A stretch of DNA of 64,000 bases from an uncultured Bacilli bacterium (GCA_934129885.1 CAKOWU010000006.1:1-64000), one strand, 5' to 3'. Shown: positions 1-8,237, counted from the first letter of the stretch. Numbers and translations: made by a program. The notes: a model not told the origin generated them from the letters alone.

Positions 1-1068
1 AATGGTAACGAAAATGCAATAAGAATATGCCAAATAAGACAAATTGGACAATATGAGAAAATGGATTTATTTGCCGACCAACTAAAGCACATAATAAAAA
101 GATATCCTGATGGTAATTTTCCAAACCAGAGATCTGAAGAAAGATTTCCAGCAGACTTAGGTGGTAGCAAAATAGGAAAATGGTTTCGTACAAACAAAGA
201 TAAAATTATAGAATATGCAAGCAATGGTAACGAAAATGCAATAAGAATATGCCAAATAAGACAAATTGGACAATATGAGAAAATGGATTTATTTGCCGAT
301 CAACTAAAGCACATAATAGAAAGATATCCTGATGGTAATTTTCCAAACCGGAATTCTGAAGAAAGATTTCCAGCAGGCTTAGGTGGTAGCAAAATAGGAA
401 GCTGGTTTTCTAATAACAAAGATAAAATTATAGAATATGCAAGCAATGGTAATGAAGATGCAATAAGAATACGTCAAATCAGACGATTGGGAGAATATGA
501 GAAAATGGATTTATTTGCCGACCAACTAAAGCACATAATAAAAAGATATCCTGATGGTAATTTTCCAAGCCAGAGCTCTGAAGAAAGATTTCCAGCAGAC
601 TTAGGTGGTAGCAAAATAGGAATTTGGTTTTCTACTAACAAAGATAAAATTATAGAATATGCAAGCAATGGTAATGAAGATGCAATAGAAGATGCAATAA
701 GAATATGTCAAATCAGACGATTGGGAGAATATGAGAAAATGGATTTATTTGCCGACCAACTAAAGCACATAATAAAAAGATATCCTGATGGTAATTTTCC
801 AAGCAAGAGCTCTGAAGAAAGATTTCCAGCAGACTTAGGTGGTAGCAAAATAGGAAGCTGGTTTTCTAATAAGAAAGATAAAATTATAGAATATGCAAGC
901 AATGGTAATGAAGATGCAATAAGAATATGTCAGTTTAAGCACTGGGATGTATTAATAGCAGCTAAAGAAGGTTTTGAAGAAGGCTCTTGCTTTAAGGCTA
1001 CATCTGGAAAATTATTAAATTCAAATCCAAAAAATAAAGGAGGAAATAGTAATGGAAGAAAAATATAG
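1..1068 (+). CDS. Tandem-repeat protein with helicase-associated-like repeats (5' end outside window)
   Basis: The frame is open from base 1, so the gene starts upstream of the window. It encodes near-identical repeats of 74 residues, each running from MDLFADQLKHII through PDGNFP, SEERFPADLGGSKIG.WF and KDKIIEYASNGNE to ICQIRR. Repeat starts are at 61, 283, 505 and 739; the last interval is 12 bp longer because a GAAGATGCAATA unit is duplicated (EDAIEDAI). The C-terminus (about 45 residues) is unique and basic. The pattern of an amphipathic helix, then G(S/K).IG.WF and a helix weakly resembles the helicase-associated (HA) domain, a small DNA-binding fold often repeated in tandem; this is inference. 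The next gene overlaps its 3' end, suggesting an operon with two small proteins. The function is unknown. Confidence 0.7.
   Translation, partial: NGNENAIRICQIRQIGQYEKMDLFADQLKHIIKRYPDGNFPNQRSEERFPADLGGSKIGKWFRTNKDKIIEYASNGNENAIRICQIRQIGQYEKMDLFADQLKHIIERYPDGNFPNRNSEERFPAGLGGSKIGSWFSNNKDKIIEYASNGNEDAIRIRQIRRLGEYEKMDLFADQLKHIIKRYPDGNFPSQSSEERFPADLGGSKIGIWFSTNKDKIIEYASNGNEDAIEDAIRICQIRRLGEYEKMDLFADQLKHIIKRYPDGNFPSKSSEERFPADLGGSKIGSWFSNKKDKIIEYASNGNEDAIRICQFKHWDVLIAAKEGFEEGSCFKATSGKLLNSNPKNKGGNSNGRKI
61..938 (+). repeat. 222-bp tandem coding repeats
   Basis: Four in-frame copies begin at 61, 283, 505 and 739, with a further partial copy running in from the left edge. The nucleotide sequence is nearly identical between copies, including synonymous positions, so the array expanded recently or is kept uniform by recombination. 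Differences cluster around the FPNQR/FPSQS and WFRTN/WFSNN codons. Confidence 0.9.
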
Positions 1069-1321
1069 AAATTATATAGTGTCTTTTAATGCTCTTGAAG
1101 ATGATGACAAAATAGATGAAATAATCAATAACCTTAAAGATTTAATAAATGTATTTTATAAAATAAATAATGATTTAAATATTAATAACAACATTCTTCC
1201 AGTTACAAATGATAATACTTTAACGGATATATTTACTTATATACTTAGCTTAAAAGAATTAACTTCTGGTACATTAGAAGCAATTTACAATAATTTCTAT
1301 GAAGGTGGAGTAAATGAATAA
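1052..1321 (+). CDS. Hypothetical acidic helical protein, 89 aa
   Basis: The ATG at 1052 is preceded by a strong ribosome-binding site (AAGGAGG at about 1037-1043). The start lies inside the last codons of the repeat gene, and the stop overlaps the ATG of the next gene, so the three genes are probably translationally coupled. The product is small, acidic and predicted helical, with no signal peptide, membrane segment or recognisable motif. I do not recognise the family. Its position suggests a partner of the tandem-repeat protein, which is inference from gene order only. Confidence 0.7.
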   Translation: MEEKYRNYIVSFNALEDDDKIDEIINNLKDLINVFYKINNDLNINNNILPVTNDNTLTDIFTYILSLKELTSGTLEAIYNNFYEGGVNE

Positions 1322-1700
1322 AAAGTTATTGAGTGAACTAGATGGAACTATTACAAATATATTTGTTCCAGAAAAATTTGGACAATATGGATATGTATTA
1401 GAAGACCAAGTAAATATTATATGCTTAGAAATAGAAACAAAAGAAGGAAAAATAAAGATTATTAAACCAAGAGATAGTAAGTATTCTAAACTATTTGTAA
1501 AAGATAAAGTATTATTAAAAAAATACTCATTAGAGTATGCTTATCCAAAATATTTAAAAGAAATAAAAAATATAATAAATAATTATTATTCGGTGCATAG
1601 CGAAGAGTATAAGAAATTAATGTATAGAAAATACTGTTGTTCAGAAAATGAATATAACCAAAACCCTAGGAGAATAATAGACTATGAAATAGTATTTTAA
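1314..1700 (+). CDS. Hypothetical basic protein, 128 aa
   Basis: The ATG at 1314 overlaps the end of the preceding small gene by 8 bp. The product is lysine- and tyrosine-rich, with alternating beta-like segments in the first half (GQYGYVLEDQVNIICLEIETKEGKIKII) and helical stretches later. It ends YEIVF. No known motif, signal peptide or membrane segment is visible. It closes the three-gene cluster, with IS remnants starting directly downstream, so the cluster may be truncated or may have lost further members. I cannot assign a function. Confidence 0.65.
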   Translation: MNKKLLSELDGTITNIFVPEKFGQYGYVLEDQVNIICLEIETKEGKIKIIKPRDSKYSKLFVKDKVLLKKYSLEYAYPKYLKEIKNIINNYYSVHSEEYKKLMYRKYCCSENEYNQNPRRIIDYEIVF

Positions 1701-1718
1701 TAATAATAGATTAACAAA

Positions 1719-2100
1719 GGTTCTTTGTCAAGCAGTGTTGGTGGGACCAAAAACTAGTGATAAATGAATTAACTTGGAAAGTCAAAAAATGACTTTCTTT
1801 TTATGATTTTATAGGATTTAATAATCCTTTGATAAGCATAACTCTTGCTTTTAAATGTTTAAATTTTCTATAATCACATGCAGAATGTTTAACTTGTTTA
1901 ATAAGGTTATTCATGCCTTCTGTAATGTCATTTGAATATTCATAGTCAAAAGCATTATAAATATATTGTTCCATATTTTTAAAGGTTTTAAGAGCCTTCT
2001 TCATATATTTAGATATATCTTTGTTTGAACCATTGATAACACTTTTAAAAATTTCTTTGTTTCTAGACAATCATCATAAAAATATATATTTTTATCTTCA
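1719..2100 (-). mobile_element. ISL3-family insertion sequence remnant (3' end of transposase)
   Basis: On the minus strand, 2070-1801 encodes 89 residues matching the C-terminal end of ISL3-type transposases, including the ITEGMNNLIKQVKHSACDYRKFKHLKAR region that normally follows the last catalytic Glu. The N-terminal two thirds of the transposase is absent. The outer end carries GGTTCTTTGTCAAGCAGTGT at 1719-1738, which resembles the terminal inverted repeats of ISL3 elements as I remember them. A hairpin followed by Ts lies inside the end at 1777-1802. The element is a non-autonomous remnant. Confidence 0.75.
1777..1802 (+). terminator. Rho-independent terminator within the ISL3 remnant
   Basis: GAAAGTCA, loop AAAAA, TGACTTTC, then five Ts. 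It reads on the plus strand and would stop transcription leaving the three-gene cluster at 1-1700. Confidence 0.6.
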
Positions 2101-2264
2101 TATTTAATAATTTTTTAGTATAATTAGTATGGACCATTTAATCAGCTTCTTTCAATGTTAAATGTCAATCACATTGTATCATGAGTTTCTGGTTATGACT
2201 CATTTTTTTATTAAAAAATAGTGTCAGTGATTTTTGCTCATCAACACTATTTATTATAGAACCA

Positions 2265-2906
2265 TGGATAAACAAGACAGTGGAAATTGCTTTAGAAAAA
2301 GGATTGATAGAAGTAAAAAGTAAGATTACAATGGATTCAACTCATATAAATGCCATGTTTCATCATATATCACCAAGAAAAGAATTGATTAGGTAGGCAA
2401 AAGAACTTAGAAAATCAATATATAAAGTTGATGAATCTATGCATGATAAAATGCCGAAGAAAAAAGAAGCTACAGGACTACTTGAAGATCAAATAGATTA
2501 CACAAAGGAATTGATCAAAATCGTTAAAGGAAATGGAAGATTTACCACATTACCTGGGATTAAAGAACAAATAGATTACTTAGAGGAAACTATGAATGAT
2601 ACAGAAATAGAGTTAGAATATTCAAAAGACCAAGATGCAAAGGTAGGTCATAAAACTGCTGATACATCATTTTTTGGATACAAAACTCATATTGCCATGA
2701 CACTAGAAGAATTTAAAACTTTATATAAAGAGCGTTATAAAATAGAAGCCAAAAATGCAGAATTAAAAAATAATTATAATTATGGTAATGCGAATTCCTG
2801 TGGAAAACTAGGAATTACAATACAAGGGGCAACTATGCTCTTTTTAGCTAATATGAAGAGGATAATAAAGTTAGACCAAGAAAAAAAGAAAAATATAGGA
2901 GAATAA
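2265..2906 (+). pseudogene. IS1182-family transposase remnant, interrupted by a TAG
   Basis: Reading from TGG at 2265, one frame continues to 2906 with a TAG at 2394-2396. The upstream part contains KITMDSTHINA, the first catalytic Asp region of DDE transposases of this family. The downstream part contains VGHKTADTSFFGYKTHIAM followed almost directly by YKERYKIEAKNAELKN, the final Glu region. The segment normally between these blocks is largely missing, so there is an internal deletion as well as the stop codon and a missing 5' end. It is a dead insertion sequence next to the ISL3 remnant. A terminator-like stretch may lie in the AT-rich tail at 2930-3060, where I see no gene. Confidence 0.8.
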
Positions 2907-3070
2907 TTGCCTATATTTAACAATTTTAATTAAATTAACTAAAAAAACTGATAATCAGAAAATATTTCTAAATATCAGTCTTTATTTTAACTACTTTTTC
3001 AGCAGTCTCGTTAATTATCTATCTTTTTGACTGAATTGTAACCTTTGACCTGTTTTGGTGTCATAACTTA

Positions 3071-3099
3071 TTTACAAATCCAATATATTTTGTTATAAT
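3071..3099 (+). promoter_or_regulatory. Sigma-A-type promoter of rpsF-ssb-rpsR
   Basis: TTTACA at 3071-3076, a 17-bp spacer, then a perfect TATAAT at 3094-3099. The transcript would start near 3106, just before the structured leader. Confidence 0.85.
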
Positions 3100-3104
3100 C
3101 TTTA

Positions 3105-3163
3105 GCGAGTAATTAATTTACTCCTTGCTTCTACGGAAGCCAATAGACCATAAGGAGGTGCGA
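3105..3163 (+). promoter_or_regulatory. Structured leader of rpsF, probable S6:S18-type autoregulatory RNA
   Basis: The roughly 60-nt leader contains two hairpins: GAGTAA/TTACTC (3107-3123) and GCTTC-TACG-GAAGC (3127-3140), then the ribosome-binding site AAGGAGGTG. rpsF leaders in many bacteria fold an RNA that binds the S6:S18 protein complex and represses translation. Its position and hairpins fit that role, but I cannot confirm the conserved binding bulge by eye. Confidence 0.5.
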
Positions 3164-3165
3164 AA

Positions 3166-3456
3166 ATGAGAAAATATGAAATTATGTTTATTGTTAAACC
3201 TACTTTAAGCGAAGAAGAAACTACTAAAGTTATCAAAAGTTTTGGTAATATTTTAACTTCAAACGGTGCGAAAATAGTAAACGAAAAAGATATGGGACAA
3301 AGAGAACTTGCATATGAGATTAAGAATTTTAAAAGTGGACATTATTACTTATATGTAGTTACTGCGTCTGACGATAAGGCTACTAAAGAATTTGACCGTT
3401 TGGCTCTTATCAGCAGAGATATTATCCGTCATAAAGTAATTAGAGTGGAAGATTAA
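3166..3456 (+). CDS. rpsF: 30S ribosomal protein S6
   Basis: This 96-residue protein has the typical S6 opening MRKYEIMFIVKPTLSEEE and the MGQRELAYEIKNFKSGHYYLY core, ending with IIRHKVIRVED. S6 binds 16S rRNA together with S18 in the platform of the small subunit. The ATG at 3166 follows AAGGAGGTGCGAAA with ideal spacing. It heads the conserved rpsF-ssb-rpsR operon, with ssb starting 18 bp downstream. The length and order match other Bacillota, and nothing in the sequence is unusual. Confidence 0.98.
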   Translation: MRKYEIMFIVKPTLSEEETTKVIKSFGNILTSNGAKIVNEKDMGQRELAYEIKNFKSGHYYLYVVTASDDKATKEFDRLALISRDIIRHKVIRVED

Positions 3457-3473
3457 GAAAAGAGGTAGTAATA

Positions 3474-3962
3474 ATGAATCAGGTTGGATTAATAGGTAGA
3501 TTGACTGCGAAACCAGAACTTAGGTATACCGGTTCTAATATACCCTATACTAGGTTTACTGTGGCAGTTAATAGAACTTTTAGTAATTCACAGGGCGAGA
3601 GAGAAGCCGATTTTATTAGTGTTTTAGTTTGGAGAAGACAAGCCGAGAATGCTGTTAACTATTTAGATAAAGGTAGCCAAGTTGCGGTTACTGGAAGAAT
3701 TCAAACAGGAAGTTATACTGGTCAAGATGGACAAAGAAGGTTTACTACTGATGTAGTTGCAGATAATGTTCAATTTATTGGATCTAGAAGAAGTGAAACA
3801 AGTACTTCTAATAATAATTATAGTGCGCCTGCACAAACTACTGGGCCATCACCATATGACTTTGAAGAGGCTACTCCATCTAATAATGGTGTAGATACAA
3901 GCGTTGATCCTTTTGCGGATTTTGGCGATAATGTGTCTATTGATGATAACTTTTTAGATTAA
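3474..3962 (+). CDS. ssb: Single-stranded DNA-binding protein
   Basis: The 162-residue product has the OB-fold of bacterial SSB in residues 1-105: MNQVGLIGRLTAKPELRYT, then FTVAVNRTF, ADFISVLVWRRQAENA and GSQVAVTGRIQTGSY. SSB coats single-stranded DNA in replication and repair and recruits partners through its C-terminal tip. A Ser/Asn/Thr-rich linker (about 112-145) leads to an acidic tail ending DDNFLD, not the usual DDDLPF, so the partner-binding tip is altered at its last residues. RBS AGAGGTAGT precedes the ATG. It lies between rpsF and rpsR, as in most Bacillota. Confidence 0.97.
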   Translation: MNQVGLIGRLTAKPELRYTGSNIPYTRFTVAVNRTFSNSQGEREADFISVLVWRRQAENAVNYLDKGSQVAVTGRIQTGSYTGQDGQRRFTTDVVADNVQFIGSRRSETSTSNNNYSAPAQTTGPSPYDFEEATPSNNGVDTSVDPFADFGDNVSIDDNFLD

Positions 3963-3973
3963 GGAGGAATAAC

Positions 3974-4192
3974 ATGGCAGAGTTTTATAGAAAAAAGAAA
4001 AAAATATGTCAAATGTGTGCTGGTAAATCTGTTGACTACAAAGATCCAGATATTTTAAAAAAATATGTCAGCATGGAAAAAGGTAAAATTTTACCTAGAA
4101 GAATGACTGGTGCATGTTCTAAACACCAAAGACATATTGCAAATCAAGTAAAAATTGCTAGAGAATTAGCATTACTACCATTTGTAAAATAA
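3974..4192 (+). CDS. rpsR: 30S ribosomal protein S18
   Basis: This is a 72-residue, strongly basic protein with the S18 signature: KKKKICQMCAGK near the start (two Cys, the zinc-type variant), YKDPDILKKYVS, and the C-terminal block ILPRRMTGACSKHQRHIANQVKIARELALLPFV. S18 pairs with S6 on 16S rRNA. The start follows AAGGAGGAATAAC, 11 bp after ssb. A strong terminator follows the stop and closes the operon. Confidence 0.98.
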   Translation: MAEFYRKKKKICQMCAGKSVDYKDPDILKKYVSMEKGKILPRRMTGACSKHQRHIANQVKIARELALLPFVK

Positions 4193-4212
4193 CCTTTTGG
4201 TTATTTTTTTTT
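4187..4212 (+). terminator. Rho-independent terminator after rpsR
   Basis: AAATAACC, loop TTTT, GGTTATT and a run of Ts; the stem overlaps the rpsR stop codon. Confidence 0.85.
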
Positions 4213-4356
4213 GTAACAACATATTGTTGTTTGAAATTATATTTTTCCACAGAAAAACATAAAATATTTAATGACTTTTAAATATGATATATATTATGAT
4301 AAATAAGTTTTTAGCTGTTAACAAAAACTTTTTTTCTCATTTTTTTCACTTTTTGA

Positions 4357-4365
4357 TGTTATAAT
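4357..4365 (+). promoter_or_regulatory. Extended -10 promoter upstream of rpiB
   Basis: TGTTATAAT (TG-N-TATAAT) at 4357-4365, 22 bp before the start codon, with a ribosome-binding site GGAGGA at 4375-4380. No good -35 box is visible, which is common with extended -10 promoters. Confidence 0.55.
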
Positions 4366-4387
4366 TAAAATGTAGGAGGAATAATAT

Positions 4388-4993
4388 ATGGAAAATGGAG
4401 ATAATATTAATAATAAAGAAAATGAAAAAATAGAATTAAAAGAAGATGTTAACGAGGAAAGCATTATCGAAGAAAAAAATGCATCAAATGAAGATGCAAA
4501 CAAGGAAGATGTTTCAAATGTTTATAAAAAAGAAGTAAATGTTACACCTAAAGAAGTTATTGGAATTGCTAGTGATCATAGAGGCTATATGGTGAAACAA
4601 AAACTGACAAAATATTTGACTAAAATAGGTTATACTGTTCTTGATTATGGAACTAATACAAAAGATAAGGCTGATTATCCTGTGTATGGTTTTAAATTAG
4701 GAAAGGCTATTCGTGATAAAAAGGTTTCTAAAGGTATCGCTATTTGTGGTAGTGGTATTGGTATTAGTATGGCGTGCAATAAAGTAAAAGGTGTTAGATG
4801 TGCTAAAGTAGATAACGTAAGTGAGGCCAAATATTCTAGAATAGATAATGACGCTAATGCGATGGCTATATCTGCTAAAATGCCGATGTTTAGGGCAAAA
4901 GATATTGTTGATGCATTTTTGAAAACTGAATTTTCATCTTTAGAGAGACATAGAAAAAGAATTCAAATGCTTGATAATTATGAGGAAGATTAA
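4388..4993 (+). CDS. rpiB: Ribose-5-phosphate isomerase B-like protein with acidic N-terminal extension
   Basis: Residues 55-201 form an RpiB/LacAB-type sugar-phosphate isomerase: EVIGIASDHRGY (substrate-binding Asp-His), KADYPVYG, and KGIAICGSGIGISMACNKVKGVRCA with the catalytic-base Cys. RpiB interconverts ribulose 5-phosphate and ribose 5-phosphate. Two things are odd. A lysine/glutamate-rich extension of about 50 residues precedes the domain. The usual HND(A/T)N motif, whose His helps open the sugar ring, reads DNDAN here. The true substrate may therefore differ. The start at 4388 has a good RBS, so the extension is probably translated. The gene overlaps the next ORF by one base. Confidence 0.85.
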   Translation: MENGDNINNKENEKIELKEDVNEESIIEEKNASNEDANKEDVSNVYKKEVNVTPKEVIGIASDHRGYMVKQKLTKYLTKIGYTVLDYGTNTKDKADYPVYGFKLGKAIRDKKVSKGIAICGSGIGISMACNKVKGVRCAKVDNVSEAKYSRIDNDANAMAISAKMPMFRAKDIVDAFLKTEFSSLERHRKRIQMLDNYEED

Positions 4994-5184
4994 TGGTTAA
5001 ATCATTTTTATATGTTTTATTTACTTTTATTGCTATTTATGCTTTAGATAGTATTAATATTACGAATGTCTTTAAGAAGAATAGGTATTATGCTTCAAGG
5101 GTGTTATACATGATGATAAGTATTTCACTCTCTTATATGGTTGTAAATTTTTTGTATGATATTGTAGTTTATAGCACTATGTAG
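4993..5184 (+). CDS. DUF1146-type small membrane protein (YwzB-like)
   Basis: This 63-residue protein has two hydrophobic helices (about residues 4-22 and 40-60) separated by a basic loop, FKKNRYYASRVLYMM. The layout and the SLSYMVVNFLYDI ending resemble the DUF1146/YwzB family of Bacillota, which lies near ATP synthase, murA and spoIID genes in several genomes. Its ATG overlaps the rpiB stop codon (TAATG), implying translational coupling, and spoIID follows within 12 bp. The biochemical role is unknown. The family assignment rests on layout and context, so it is moderately sure. Confidence 0.65.
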   Translation: MVKSFLYVLFTFIAIYALDSINITNVFKKNRYYASRVLYMMISISLSYMVVNFLYDIVVYSTM

Positions 5185-5195
5185 AGGTGATGAAA

Positions 5196-6107
5196 ATGCG
5201 GAAGATGCTCTTACTGACTTTTTGTGTAGTTATAATTCCAATATTGGTTGTAACGCTTTTCGTTTCACGTGATGACACAAAGTATCATTATATTAATAGT
5301 GATGTGGTAAGAGTAAAGGACGAGGCAACTGGTAAGGTTGATAAGGTTCCTCTTGAAGATTATGTTAAAGGTGTGCTAGCAGGTGAAATGCCTGTTAGTT
5401 TTGAAATAGAAGCATTAAAGGCACAAGCGGTCGCATCGAGGAGTTATGTTTTGATAAAAATGAGAGATAATAAAGATAGTGATTATGATGTTGTGAATAC
5501 GACGACTAATCAGGTTTATTTGACTGATGAGAAGATGAGGAGTAATTGGAAAGATAATTATGATAGTAATTTAAAAAAGATTTGGGCGGCGGTGCAAGAT
5601 ACAAGTGGTGAGTATTTAAGTTACAATGGTGAGATTGCTAATGCGTTGTTCTTTTCGACTTCTTCTGGTATGACGGAGAATAGTGAGGATGTTTTTATAT
5701 CTTCTGTGCCTTATTTGCGAAGTGTGTCTAGTGACTGGGATAAGACTTCGCCAAAATATGAGGATACTAGTACATATACGCTTAATGATTTTTATGATAA
5801 ACTTGGTCTTGAGTATAATGATGCACTTTCGGTAGAGGTTACGGACAAGTCTAGTACTGGTAGACCTAAAAAGGTTAAGATAAATGGTATTGAGTTTACT
5901 TCAAGGAATTTGGCGAGCAAACTTGGGTTAAGGTCGAGTTATTTATCTATTACAGAAAATGATAAACAGGTAACTATTGTTACTAAAGGTTTTGGTCATG
6001 GTGTTGGTATGAGTCAATATGGTGCTGAAGGTATGGCAAAAGAAGGTTATAAATATAATGAGATTTTAGTGCATTATTATAAAGGTACGGAAATAAAAAA
6101 AATATAG
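5196..6107 (+). CDS. spoIID: Stage II sporulation protein D (septal/engulfment lytic transglycosylase)
   Basis: The roughly 303-residue protein starts with a membrane anchor (about residues 5-22) followed by an extracytoplasmic SpoIID/LytB domain. Key blocks are VPLEDYVKGVLAGEMP (containing the catalytic Glu), LKAQAVASRSYVL, TSSGMTENSEDVF and the C-terminal GFGHGVGMSQYGAEGMA. SpoIID cleaves glycan strands as the mother cell engulfs the forespore. I prefer the ATG at 5196, 6 nt after AGAGGTGA; GTG 5187 and ATG 5190 are also in frame. It is followed by a spoIIQ-like gene and mbl, the usual Bacillus neighbourhood. Confidence 0.93.
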   Translation: MRKMLLLTFCVVIIPILVVTLFVSRDDTKYHYINSDVVRVKDEATGKVDKVPLEDYVKGVLAGEMPVSFEIEALKAQAVASRSYVLIKMRDNKDSDYDVVNTTTNQVYLTDEKMRSNWKDNYDSNLKKIWAAVQDTSGEYLSYNGEIANALFFSTSSGMTENSEDVFISSVPYLRSVSSDWDKTSPKYEDTSTYTLNDFYDKLGLEYNDALSVEVTDKSSTGRPKKVKINGIEFTSRNLASKLGLRSSYLSITENDKQVTIVTKGFGHGVGMSQYGAEGMAKEGYKYNEILVHYYKGTEIKKI

Positions 6108-6153
6108 TATATTTTCATTAAAAGTAGCCAAACTTATAGTAGAGGTGAAAATA

Positions 6154-6795
6154 ATGGAAGAGAAAAAAAGAAGAATTAAGAGACCTATTTTATATGGTAT
6201 GTATGCTGTTGTATTTACGGCAGTACTTGCGGTGCTTTGTGTAATGAATTTTAAGACTGCAAATTTAGAAAATACGAAGCCTGCTGATTACGATTATGTA
6301 TCTAGATTATTTGGCGATACTAGTGTACCTGTTGTTAGCACAACTAATAGTATTATTAGGCCTTATACTGATGATAGTGTAAAGGTTCTTCAGAATTTTT
6401 ATAGTAAGGATGCTAGCGAAGAGGAGCAAGAGAAATCTATCATTAATTATGAACAGACGTATATTCAAAATACGGGTACTTCGTATGGCGGTGTAGATGG
6501 TGGCTTTGATGTTATTAGTGTTCTTGATGGTACTGTGGTAAGTGTCAGTAAAAATGATTTACTTGGTAATATAATTGAGGTTAAAAATTCTGATAAGATT
6601 ACTACTATTTATCAAAGTTTAAGTGCTGTTAATGTGAAGGAAAATGATACTGTGAAACAAGGCGATGTATTAGGTAAAAGTGGTGAGTCTAATTTAGATA
6701 CTAGTTTAGGTAATCATTTGACTTTTAAAATAAAAGTTAATGGTAGTTATGTTAATCCAGAGGATTACTATAATAAAAATATAAATGAAATATAA
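6154..6795 (+). CDS. spoIIQ: SpoIIQ-like M23-fold protein with degenerate active site
   Basis: The 213-residue protein has a basic start (KKRRIKRP), one membrane helix (about residues 12-31) and an extracytoplasmic M23/LytM-type domain from about residue 105: DGTVVSVSKNDLLGN, then TIYQSLSAVNVKENDTVKQGDVLGKSG. SpoIIQ is made in the forespore and zips to SpoIIIAH across the engulfing membranes. Active M23 enzymes have an HxxxD and an HxH. Here the first site reads VDGGFD without a His and the second reads HLTF, so metal-dependent hydrolysis is unlikely and a structural role fits better. ATG 6154 follows AGAGGTGAAAATA. Being next to spoIID supports the name. Confidence 0.8.
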   Translation: MEEKKRRIKRPILYGMYAVVFTAVLAVLCVMNFKTANLENTKPADYDYVSRLFGDTSVPVVSTTNSIIRPYTDDSVKVLQNFYSKDASEEEQEKSIINYEQTYIQNTGTSYGGVDGGFDVISVLDGTVVSVSKNDLLGNIIEVKNSDKITTIYQSLSAVNVKENDTVKQGDVLGKSGESNLDTSLGNHLTFKIKVNGSYVNPEDYYNKNINEI

Positions 6796-6797
6796 TT

Positions 6798-6823
6798 ACA
6801 GGCATGATTGCTTGTATTTTTTT
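6798..6823 (+). terminator. Terminator after spoIIQ
   Basis: ACAGGCA, loop TGAT, TGCTTGT, then A and seven Ts. It ends the sporulation transcript. Confidence 0.75.
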
Positions 6824-6915
6824 GAATTTTAAAAGTTCAATTATTACCTAAAAATTAGTGGTATCGACCACTTTTTGGTGATTGAGTGCTAAAACTGGTC
6901 GATAACTTGTTTTCT

Positions 6916-7851
6916 TTATGCGATTACATAAGGTTTATCTTTTGAACCGTCATTTTCATTCTTTAATATTGATACGCTAGATTTTAGAAAAGCGACAGGT
7001 CTAACGTTATTTTTTTCGGTTGGAACTGCAAAGGCGCTATCTATTATTGCACCTGCTGTACTTATGGCATTTATTCTTCCTTCCCTAGTTCCTCTAATTA
7101 GTGTTCATTCTGGTTCCGTGCTGGTATTGAATAACCAGTTACTATTTATACATTCGTTATTTCGGTAGTCATCATTTTCAGTATCTGGAGTCCATAACTT
7201 TGTGGTTTTATAACATGATTTAGATGCAAAACCATAATCACTTTGGTACATTAAGACTATTTTACCAGTCCATGTAGGTGTTTCTTTTTCACATTCATAT
7301 GAAGCATTTGAGGTAATACCTATCCAGCACTGTCCTAAAGTCCAAAAAGCATTATCTATTAATTTGTTACTTGCAAGTGCACTAGAATTTAATCTTGCAT
7401 TTAATGATGTTGGTATACTCCAGTTAACGCTATTAGCATCATCAAATGCAGATTGAAAAAGAACGTTTGCTCTTATAATTTTTGTTCTTGTTTCCCCTAA
7501 TGAATTTTCATTTGATTTAATATTATTAAATACGCCAATTACTCTATATAAATTATTTTCACTGCATGGGTTTTCGTTTGCTAAACAAATGTAGTTATTA
7601 ACGTCTTTACCAGAATACCTTATATTATGGTCAGATGTGTTATCGTCTATTAATGTTTGGTCATTACTATTATATAGGCTGGTTATATATTCATTGATTA
7701 ATATTTTTTCTTTAACGTTACCTTTAACGCCTAGGTTTATGTTCGCAGAAAATGCTCCATAACCAACTGCCATGATAGTTAGTGCTGCGAGTAAAAATAT
7801 ACCAATTATTGTATTATATTTTTTTCTATATCTTTTACGTTTTTTATGCAT
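6916..7851 (-). pseudogene. Surface protein of the YSAFSTN family with an in-frame TGA
   Basis: The frame runs from ATG 7851 to TAA 6916 (311 codons) with one TGA at 7107-7105, codon 249. The N-terminus is basic (KKRKRYRKKY), then a membrane helix (about 14-33) with the family motif GYGAFSANINLGVKGN. The body contains LYRVIGVFN, and after the TGA the frame continues RPVAFLKSSVSIL and NDGSKDKPYVIA, the C-terminal module shared with genes at 45.5, 54.7 and 63.9 kb. The residue at the TGA (PE-x-TLIRGT) is probably a lost Trp. The gene sits exactly where spoIIID is usually found between spoIIQ and mbl. It is either a recent nonsense mutant or a readthrough gene. Confidence 0.8.
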
Positions 7852-7880
7852 AAGATAGTACCAACTTTCTGCTTAATTAT

Positions 7881-7901
7881 CATATAACTGCTAGTTATGT
7901 G
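7881..7901. repeat. Palindrome P1 of pair I (upstream of the 6916-7851 gene)
   Basis: CATATAACT-GCT-AGTTATGTG: imperfect palindrome with a 3-nt centre. It lies 30 bp upstream of the start codon and is an inverted copy of the palindrome at 7942-7970 (centres GCT and AGC). Confidence 0.85.
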
Positions 7902-7941
7902 ATAAAAATAAGAACAAAAAATAGAAAATTTATATATAAAA

Positions 7942-7970
7942 TTAACGTATAACTAGCAGTTATACGTTAA
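7942..7970. repeat. Palindrome P2 of pair I, perfect 13-bp arms
   Basis: Arms TTAACGTATAACT and AGTTATACGTTAA around the centre AGC (7955-7957). The reverse complement of the core equals P1, so the pair flanks a roughly 40-bp AT-rich spacer that could be inverted. From 7971 to 8200 I see no gene, only AT-rich sequence and the mbl promoter. Confidence 0.85.
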
Positions 7971-8202
7971 TGATTAGAGATTTATACAGTAAAAATTACT
8001 TAAATTCATGTATTTCTATTGATAATTTATATGAGTATACGAAGGAGTTTTAATGTTCTATTAGTTCGTTTTTTAGTTAGAAATATGCTATATATATTTT
8101 ATGATTATTGGATTTGGTAGCGGTGTAGTTAAAATGCTAAAAAATGTGCATTCATAAACTTGTTAAAAAAGCATAAATTTTATACTAAAAATTATGATAT
8201 CG

Positions 8203-8211
8203 TGGTATAAT
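8203..8211 (+). promoter_or_regulatory. Extended -10 promoter of mbl
   Basis: TGGTATAAT at 8203-8211, 27 bp before the mbl start. The -35 region is poor. Confidence 0.5.
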
Positions 8212-8237
8212 AGGGAATGAGAAAAAAGGTGATAGTT

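Noticed and set aside
474..902. Two identical 64-aa minus-strand ORFs
   Set aside because: They are antisense shadows of the tandem coding repeats.
1..1068. CRISPR-like array because of regular repeats
   Set aside because: Repeats are 222 bp, adjacent without spacers, in one reading frame and protein-coding.
6840..6915. Riboswitch or attenuator after spoIIQ
   Set aside because: Short hairpin-like GGTATCGACCACTTTTTGG only; it lies downstream of genes, not upstream.
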